DNA of 64,000 nt from Primulina eburnea (Eukaryota > Streptophyta > Magnoliopsida > Lamiales > Gesneriaceae). The translations under genes and the position numbers were made by a program. The stretch lies in assembly GCF_022965805.1 (NCBI RefSeq), contig NC_133108.1:44958051-45022050 (forward strand), written 5' to 3'. The notes below the pieces were generated by a model. The model was not told the DNA's origin and did not search any database. It saw only the letters and a program-made list of their open reading frames with translations. Every line of letters begins with the position of its first letter. Position 1 is the stretch's first letter. Positions 56,231 through 64,000 of this stretch are shown here, in pieces.

Positions 56231-58759
56231 ATTTTGTTTAAAAAAAAGGATTATAAATGAGTTTTTTTCTGATAACAATTTTATAGTTATCGTAATCTAT
56301 CTAGTTAATTAGAAAACAAATTCAAAATTTTTACAAAGCTACATCGCGTATATAGGATATTCCAATATATTCAAGATTCTGACAAAATTTCAAGAAAATA
56401 TAGGATCGACTTCATTCTCTTTTGGATTGATTATGTACAAATATATTATCCGATTTGCAATTATTTGATAGAAATAAATTGATAAATGTATATTATTTTT
56501 GTCTATATTTTTTAATTTTGTTTATTTCACATCGCCACAATATAATTGCTAGATTTGACAATGCACGCACAATGGTTTTATTTGTTTTAGGATAATAAAT
56601 TAATCCGATCATATCGAGTTTAAATATATTAATTAATCATCTGATGCAAAAGTATTTGGATCTCAAATTAGCTTACTGTATCAGTATGCAGGGGATTAAC
56701 GATACCGAGGAGATTAGCTTACCGTATCAGTTGAAGTGGTTTATGGTAGAATAAGTTACGATCATCTCTACACACTCCTCTGATATCGAACTACTCGAAA
56801 CTGAATCATCATTGCATCTCTTTGAAAAACGTTTTACATCTACAGGAAAACAAAATAATTTTTTTATTACATTAAAAAGAAAGTAGAAAAGAGAATTTAT
56901 GATGGTTACATGTCAGGAAATGGGGTTGTGGACGAGGCTGGAGGGCTGCCTGCAATTAAATGAAGATCGATTCCTTGCCCCCGGCGGTTGGAGCTTCCAA
57001 GAGTATTCAGGGGTTAAGAGAAACTCATTCGAGGGGCAGACTCTTGGTTTCATATATGCAACCCAATACTTGAGAGTTCTTCTTATACTTCTCAATTTGC
57101 TCGCCGTCATTTGAAAACTGGTGTCCTGCTCATTTTCCTCATGCAGCAAGGTTTGCATCATTTCTTTCCTTTCATTTTTCGGTCTGCTTGGTTCAGAACT
57201 TATGTATGGACATTAATGTTAATGACAAAATGTCAATGATGTTTAATAGTTTCAAGGTAGGTTTGGTTGTGTTTATGAGATAGATAGGATGTTTGATATC
57301 CTGAGATGAATAACGGAATTTGGATGGTCAAAGAAATGACAGCACGTTTACTGTTTCTGCAGAAACTAGAAAAAAAAAACAAGTTTCTTCAAAAAATCGC
57401 CATGTATTTCTGCTTTGCGGTTTTTGTTAATCATTAAGTGGATCATGAAACCATCTTCATTACTTCCTGCTATTCAAGTAATAAGGTGAAGAATAGCTGT
57501 TCACGTCAAGTAAACGAAATGCCGAATAGCTGTGGCATGAGTTGAGTTTGTTAGGGTAAAGAAAAAGGGCTAGGACAACGCTTAGAACCAACCCTTTTGT
57601 AGGCATTCAAGGATTCGTTAGTCTACTGTCCGAGGATTGTATGAGTTATGGTGAAATAGGACGTGTGTTGGTTTATTTTGGAAAAATAGATGTGTAATTT
57701 ACTATAATTTTAATTTATACATTTTTGCAACAATCTAAGTGTCTTATCTACCCAGTCAAACAGAAAAATGCTAGTGAAAAAAGAAAATGTATCTCATCAG
57801 CCCTAAATCTGATGGCAGTCCATAACCTATAGGCACACTTGCTTTATTCCTCGCGACAAGATCAACAAGATTGAAGTTCCTCGGATCACTTTACATCGTA
57901 ATTTACTACTCCCCTTCCAACCACCTACAAAATTGAATCCATGCAAGTGGAAGATATGAATTAAACCGGGTTAACCTACTTTTGTCTTGATCTAATTCCA
58001 TAAGGCCTATCTTTGGCAAAGCTCATGGTGGAGGAGAAGCTGGAAACGCTATGAACTACAGCATGAAATGGCTTGATTCTTAGCCAAAAACATTCCATTC
58101 TGTACTTGAAGTTGGGGTCACTGTGCTCCCCTTGAGAGATCACCAGCAGTAAAAAGAATCTGTTACGTTAATTGGCGCTGCAGATGGAGATCTTGTCACT
58201 CGAATCAATAGGAGAATTGCTGAGCCATTGCGGATGGTCGACTCCTCTGAACTTAAGGCTCAATCCTTGGAAGGACTGCAAGTTTGTGTCGGGGATGCCA
58301 ATGGGGTGAATAGCAAAGCGACACGTGAAGAGATGACAAATCGAGTAAATTGGTAAGGCAAGATAAGGTTGGAATGCAATCGAGGTCGTTGATGCACCCT
58401 TAAGGGGTGTAACATCAGACCAACTGGTGGGATGGTTTTGTCGTTTGGGAGAGACATTTTCATTTTCATCTCATTCGTAATCAATTGCAGAATCATCAGA
58501 TTGGTAGATATTGTATAATTCAAAATTCACCTCCATATTTGACTACCCTATAACATGAGGAGAACATGTTAATATAATCTAGCGCGTACTATCCAATATG
58601 AAAGAAGTTTTGAAACGATACGTCCCACCCTGAATTAACTAAATAGTCAGTAAGTTGATGGGAACAGTAAAGGAAAGCCTAAATAAAGATTACAAGTTAG
58701 TTTTTCTAGCGAGCATTAGTATAACATAGAGACAATTAAAAGAACCGAGCTACCTTAAT
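56231..58759. other. Intergenic region, no gene recognised
   Basis: Overlapping short frames on both strands at 56899-57161 and a minus frame at 58260-58523 lack similarity to families I know. The sequence at 57990-58260 is less AT-rich and gene-like in composition (possible relic) but no continuous frame was found. Confidence 0.4.
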
Positions 58760-60654
58760 TCAAGCCACATATTTGTATCTGCAAAGAACTTTACACCTCA
58801 GTACCCTATCACGTACATAAAAACCAGGCATAACCATGATTTTAACCCGACTTGGACCTTGTGATCTTTGCCTATCTGCAAAGATATCGTCCATGTAATG
58901 AGGGTCGAACGGCCTATTTTCAGTGACCCTGAGAATGCCCAAAGGAGGGTTGAATGAAAACGCAAGCAAATGGAGCAACCAAACACACTTAGCAGCAACA
59001 AAAAATGCTTGCAGAAGCTGCTCGGGCCACGGCCTAGTCCACCCTAGAGTTGCAATTATGCCACTCATTTTGTCGTCGCAGAACTTGCTAAATTCGTCAC
59101 TATAATACTTCGTTCCTTTCCTCAATACCTCATTCCAACTTAGATTTCGTAGTGCAACAAAAGATTGGAACTGAGCTTGGCAATCTTGACGAGGGTCCAA
59201 GATCTTAGGCGCTCCATTTTTTTGGAAAATACAGTTCTCAAAATCTTGGTAGAGTGATTGATTTATGATAGCCTCGATATGGTATAACACCGCTTTAGAG
59301 TACTTGGAATTGAAAGAGAGTTTGTGTGGTTGAAGATGCATGTTCATGTTATCGATCAACGAGTGGTCTGTTTCTTCGATTTGCCCAACAAGAATCTTGC
59401 AGAACTGCTTCATTGACAATCTTGTCTCTGATACAATCTGTAAGAATCCCTCTTCCATCACTTCTTCACTAACTGGCATGAAATTTTCTGCATTTTCATC
59501 ACCGGGTTTCCCTCTTTTCGGAAGATTTATAAGCTTTTCTTGCCTCAAGGCCTTCTTCAGTTCTTCGCAATATGTCTCCAAGTACTCCATTTTCTGGCTT
59601 AAATCCACTAAAGATCCCTTAATTTCTGCAACTTCGATTAAGGCTGAATCTCGGGTTTCTTTAGCTTCCTCCAGTTCTTTCTTCAACATCTCAGTAGAAA
59701 CAATCTCCGAGTCTTTACCACTTTCAGAAACTTCCACCGGCTTTGGTCGAGCAGGTGAACTTTCATTCTTGTTCTTCTTCTTCTTTGTACTAGAAAAAAT
59801 CCATGGAAACTTCAGAACCCTGTTTCTTGGCGGTGAATAAAAAGATGTTCTTGAACCTGATTCACTACTTATCAAACCAGGGTTGCATCTGTTGCAAGAT
59901 GATACTGATTTAAGCTCTCCTGCACTATTCCTTCTAGATTTGCTGGAATGAAGCCCGGGTGATTCTTCTAGAGCAGTAACATTATTTGCACAAGAACCTA
60001 TGCCCGAATTTTGATCTTCTGCGGGGAATTTGTGTCCCTCCAAGCTTATGAATTCGGAGAGCAACCCTTTTCTTGGTTTTGGATTTGGAATTCGATCGAA
60101 ATTTTCTGTACCTAAGGTATGCTCATCCCAACTTTCTGTGTGATTTTGGTTTTCCAGCAGATGATATGGATATCCTGGTAAAGGTTCATCTTCATAACTC
60201 TGATAAGATTTCACATTGAAGAACATTTTTGTGAATAAATGGAAGATATAGCAACTGAAAATGGCCTGATGGCCCTAAGCTGTTGACAATCACGCAAATC
60301 CAATTTTGAATTTAAATAATAATATCTGCAAAACTGAAGTTTCACCCCAAGAGCCATCCACCCAACTAAAATTATCGGCTATATGGAGAAAAGGGTAGCA
60401 AAAATAAACAAAGAAACAAAACTTACTGGAGTAAAAACAGGGTAATCTTGTGCGGAGAATGGCGGAGCAAGGCAAGAAACAGGGGAAGAAGCCGCGTTGA
60501 ATCTCATCTTATTTCCCTGCGTCAGAACGGCGTGAAGCGCTCGAAGCTCCACAGCTTTGGCAAACGCTGCTTGAATATCTTTTCTACTTACGTCATTCCC
60601 ATCCCCACTTTCACTGCACCCAATTTTACTGTGCTCTGTATGAACATCCGCCAT
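58760..60654 (-). CDS. GIL1/IRK-interacting protein family (DUF641)
   Basis: Plant protein of the GRAVITROPIC IN THE LIGHT 1 / IRK-INTERACTING PROTEIN group; members act in light-dependent gravitropism or bind receptor kinases, with no known catalytic activity. Two coding exons, 60654-60427 and 60199-58760, joined in phase, total 1668 nt (555 residues). The N-terminus has the conserved helix DIQAAFAKAVELRALHAVL. A Ser/Lys-rich linker follows, then a heptad-like coiled coil (EMLKKELEEAKETRDSALIEVAEIKGSL..). The DUF641 C-terminal region carries ETRLSMKQFCKILV, QDFENCIFQKNG, CVWLLHLLAFSF, RPFDPHYMDDIF and VMPGFYVRDRVLRCKVLC. No defect is seen. By eye it is nearer IRKI than GIL1. Confidence 0.9.
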
Positions 60655-61702
60655 TAACAGAGGAACATATAGATAATGAAATCTAACGGTTGGATTTGGT
60701 AGTATGCAGTACAGAGAAGTAGATCATGTGATATAATATCCAGTAAAGGACTGTGGGGAGCCAACTAAAATATGGAAGAAGACGAAACAAAGAGGGATTT
60801 TGTCTGTGTTCTCAGTGAAGTAATTTGGAACGAGCGACTGAGTGTGCATGTGAACCAGATAACAAGTGAAGAAGAAGGAATATTTCGATACATTTATTAT
60901 GTATGTTTTCTTGTGAACGACAGAATATTTATTTTTATTCTTATCAAAATATTTCTAGTTTTTTTTTTTTTTTATTTAGATGTCATTATCATCTAATTGA
61001 AATCATATTTTAAAAATTGAACTCTCGGTTGTTTGTTTTCTTGATTCGGAAATATAAATAAGAAACTAAAATCCTTATTTTGTTACTTAAATAAATTTCC
61101 ATCCAATCTTATAACTTTTCAATACAAAAAAAAATTAAGTATTCAAATTATTTATAATTATCAAAATAAAAACATTAATTTAATGGTCGAATAATCTGTA
61201 ACTTGGCTTTTTCCCGCAACAAGAAAACAAAGAGCAAAATGTCATTTAATTAAGTGGGGACAAAGATAAAATACTAAAATTTTCTATATTAACTAAAAGA
61301 TTTTTATTTGGCGCGATCACTTTTGATTTACATTTAAGCAGAGAACCTTTTATTTACATTCTGGTCGAGTTAAAATTTTTTTTTTTCTTGCAAGTGTTTT
61401 CCATTCACATTTGGATTCAGTAATTTGATTGGAATGAATACAAATATAAAAATAAAAATATTTCCAAGAAGAGGTGTGGGCGTGGCATGCCCTCAGTCAC
61501 CAAAATTAGGCACACCTTTTAAGGTATCTTCTATTTGTCATGTCTTGCTGACAACTGGACCGGATAATTTTTTAAAAAATTAAAAAAAAAAAACCAATTT
61601 TTATATATAGAATTAAATTTTTGTTAAGAAAATAACAAAATGATATATTCCCCCAAAACAAAACCTTGTTTTATTACCTGATGAGCGTTTATTTATGGCG
61701 GG
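60655..61702. other. Divergent intergenic region
   Basis: Separates the minus-strand IRKI-like gene and the plus-strand WD40 gene and should hold both promoters. AT-rich, no element ends were recognised. The small frame 60772-60996 has no similarity. Confidence 0.45.
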
Positions 61703-63688
61703 ATGTTCAAAGTCATCGGTGCTGCTTGCTGTTTACTCGAGTCAACAAGGGGAGAAAATCATCAAAATTGCATGGAAAAATACCTAGCTCCAGTGAATTC
61801 CTTGAATCAGAGGCCCAGACCCTCGAACAGGTCATTCTCATTTCCCCTGTTTAAGATTTCATCCGTTGTTGAAATCGAGTATATGGAAAGTCGCGCGATT
61901 TCAGGCATCGGTGGAAGAGGAGTCTGATCGAATTGAACGGGAGATTGGAGCCAAATTATCGTCGTATTTCTGGCCTCATCATTCAATCCTACTCTGAGGT
62001 CACAGTCTCACTTTATTTGCTGTTTGTCCTGCTGTTTGATCACTGAATTATGGAAATAATTGAGTGTCTGGATGATAAGTTGATTATTTTCTTTTGGATG
62101 AATTTCTCGAAGATTGGAGCTTTTCCTCATACATATCACGTGGATGGAGAACCATGCCAGACCCATGTATGGAACTTTATAATTTGTTTGGAGTTTATTA
62201 GACGATGTTAGGTAGAAAATTTGTATTTCGTTACCCAAGTTTGGCTTGTGCTGGTTTTTTTATTTGCGCCAGTTTTGACAGATTGATTGGTTTGTCGACG
62301 CCAGATGGAACGATAATCCCGGCACAACTAGTAGGTCGAATTTCCACTTTTTTCCCCTGTTTAATAGTGTTTCTTCAATATGCTGATTTATTTTGCCCGG
62401 GAAACACATTCATGTGGTGGCTACGTTTAGAAAACTCTTGTATTGAAACGTACGTCCAGTTCATGAAAACCGGTACAATCAATAGTTTATTTATCATAAT
62501 GGATTTTCATTGAGTGGTGTTACAGAGAACATATTGCTTTTATCTATATGTTTATTGTATTCTAATAGTTGTTGAAAAAAAATGTCTTAATGCATGATTT
62601 TATTTTGCGAGACAAGAATTTGCTTGAGGAAAATGAAAACAAAAATTATATATCATTTACGTCATTTTCTTTTGTCTTAATTATGTTCGTCTTGCTGGAT
62701 ATCAAGTGCTAATGGTTGCCACTCTTTGCACGTCAATTTCAGGTGGGGTATCTCAGCAGTCGAATTTGATTCCAAGGTGACTTGCTGCATTAGTAGATCC
62801 TTCAGTTGTATGTCGTAATTGTCCCTTGTATAGTAGTTGTAGGCTGCATCCAGATAGTTTTAAGAGTTTAAGTTAAATATGAAATATTTCATGTCATTGT
62901 AAATGCAATTCTCAGGATTACCGTTAAAGAGCTCAGAAAAGTTTTTGATGTTACTTGATAGCAGGAAAAGCACTTCTTGGAAATAAAAAATTTATTTTTA
63001 TACAAAAGCCATCAATAGAAACTTAATGCTAAAAGTAGTTCATGTAATGAATAGCTCATAATGAAAGCCTGAATTACCGATTCTCGGATTTTCCAATTTT
63101 TTGCTTTGTCAGGCTGATATTCTATGGTCCAGTGAATGATAAATCATGTTCTCCTTTGAGGACCAGGGCTTAGTGATATTTCCAAAATTTACACCACAAA
63201 TGATTTACCACTATATTCAGGTGACATGCTTTAAGTTTTGAAAAATGCAGCAAAATTGTCGACCTGAGTAGTCTCCAATCTGAGAGAGTAGTCATTCAGT
63301 TCACAAGGGAAATTTTGTATTAATCTATTTACGATTATATTTCTCTAATATATTATCAGTTGCCCTTGACTATTGACCTTGGAAAGAAGCGAAAGACCAG
63401 ATTTCAGAGAGCATGATCACCCTTACTATGTCATGACTAGTATGTTTAAGACGTGTAAGGTAGTCAGTTTGATATACCAGAATCATGATAAAACTCATTG
63501 AAACTGTTATACTTTCATGCCGAGTGTCAACAACTCATACATTGGAGATTGTTTTTGCTTTTATCTGGTTTATGAGACAAAATTATGTTTATTAATGTCT
63601 GTTTGGTTTTTGTAGGGAGTATATCTAGCATCAGTGACAAGATCAGGTTGCTTAACTGTGCATGACTTCGATAATATCCTTAGTCCAG
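61703..63688 (+). CDS. WD40-repeat protein, 5' part (runs past the window)
   Basis: Three exons could be joined: 61703-61830, 62743-62776 and 63616-63688, with GT-AG borders and closing phases. They read MFKVIGAACCLLES...PRPSNR|WGISAVEFDSK|GVYLASVTRSGCLTVHDFDNILSPG. The last two form the first blade of a WD40 propeller (WGISAVEFD..G.YLASVT.SGCLTVHDF), matching a plant WD40 family that I recall as including DROUGHT SENSITIVE 1; that link is unverified. The rest lies beyond base 64000. The first intron (61831-62742) contains an unrelated open frame at 62205-62513 that is not called. The start at 61703 is the first ATG in frame; upstream ATGs (61681, 61696) lie in other frames. Confidence 0.75.
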
Positions 63689-64000
63689 GTAACCAATCAT
63701 TAACACTTAGATTTATTGTTTGTTAACATTTTATAAAATGAGCCCACTACAAAAATTCACACCTAACAATTGGCTAAAATGCATCTGACCGCTTTGTGTT
63801 ATCGATAAATAGGTAAAAATCCTCTGAGTAAATAAATAAACATGGAATTCTCTGTTTTAAAATCTATAGCTGAAACCCTCCCTGTGAAAATTAATGAATT
63901 AAAAACTCATTGTGTTGTTAAATTTATAGCTAAAACCTACTATGAAAATTAACAAGCTAAAAACCACTTTTTTTTAAAAAAAATATTGTAGCTGAAATTA
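63689..64000 (+). other. Intron 3 of the WD40 gene (incomplete)
   Basis: Begins GTAACCAATC, AT-rich, with no acceptor plus exon recognised before the window ends. Confidence 0.5.

Noticed and set aside
56899..57161. Small frames on both strands
   Set aside because: Neither resembles a known small-protein family; sequence alone cannot support a gene.
62205..62513. 102-residue plus-strand frame
   Set aside because: Inside the first intron of the WD40 gene; no similarity.

Overview
This is nuclear DNA from a plant. The genes are split by many short AT-rich GT-AG introns. They encode plant-specific families (NAC, EIN3-like, NPF, IRK-interacting/GIL1, plastid lipoxygenase, plastid enoyl-ACP reductase). 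The intergenic DNA holds a Ty1/Copia element, a solo LTR, a tRNA-derived SINE, MITE-like repeats and a Helitron-like end. The gene set points to a eudicot, possibly an asterid, but the exact lineage cannot be fixed from the sequence alone. No CRISPR array, rRNA or intact tRNA gene was seen.

Layout. 1.0-3.2 kb (-): NPF7-type nitrate/peptide transporter, five coding exons. 7.9-10.7 kb (+): plastid enoyl-ACP reductase (MOD1), twelve coding exons, convergent with NSE4. 11.4-14.7 kb (-): SMC5/6 kleisin NSE4, seven exons. 15.1-15.8 kb (+): broken mitochondrial octanoyltransferase (LIP2-like). 16.6 kb (+): small secreted-peptide candidate. 17.7-27.0 kb: complete 9.3-kb Copia retrotransposon with nearly identical LTRs, a 5-bp target duplication (ACCAT) and wrecked coding regions. 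27.4 kb: second fragment of the LIP2-like 3' end. 28.8-33.7 kb (-): intact chloroplast 13-lipoxygenase, nine exons. 34.2-40.4 kb: repeat-rich stretch with a solo LTR nested in a MITE, a SINE and a shredded lipoxygenase copy. 40.6-48.1 kb (-): a very large multidomain gene (flavin amine-oxidase fold, fatty-acyl-AMP ligase, acyl carrier domain, membrane segments, left-handed beta-helices) that looks interrupted. 50.5-53.0 kb (+): EIN3/EIL transcription factor. 54.6-56.0 kb (-): NAC factor. 58.8-60.7 kb (-): GIL1/IRKI (DUF641) protein. 61.7 kb to the window end (+): first exons of a WD40 protein.

Spliced models were built by hand from reading-frame continuity, family similarity recalled from knowledge, and splice signals. 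In every gene called intact the exon phases add up to a whole number of codons.

Functional links. Three loci concern acyl lipids: MOD1 makes plastid acyl-ACP, the lipoxygenase oxidises polyunsaturated fatty acids towards jasmonates, and the large 40-48 kb gene would activate a fatty acid as an acyl-AMP and load it on a fused carrier domain. The LIP2 relic adds octanoyl transfer. Nothing indicates a co-regulated cluster; intervening genes and strands look ordinary. The most unusual locus is the 40-48 kb gene: its architecture resembles bacterial lipo-NRPS/FAAL systems, and its middle appears to have been lost and replaced by repeat DNA ending in a Helitron-like 3' terminus.
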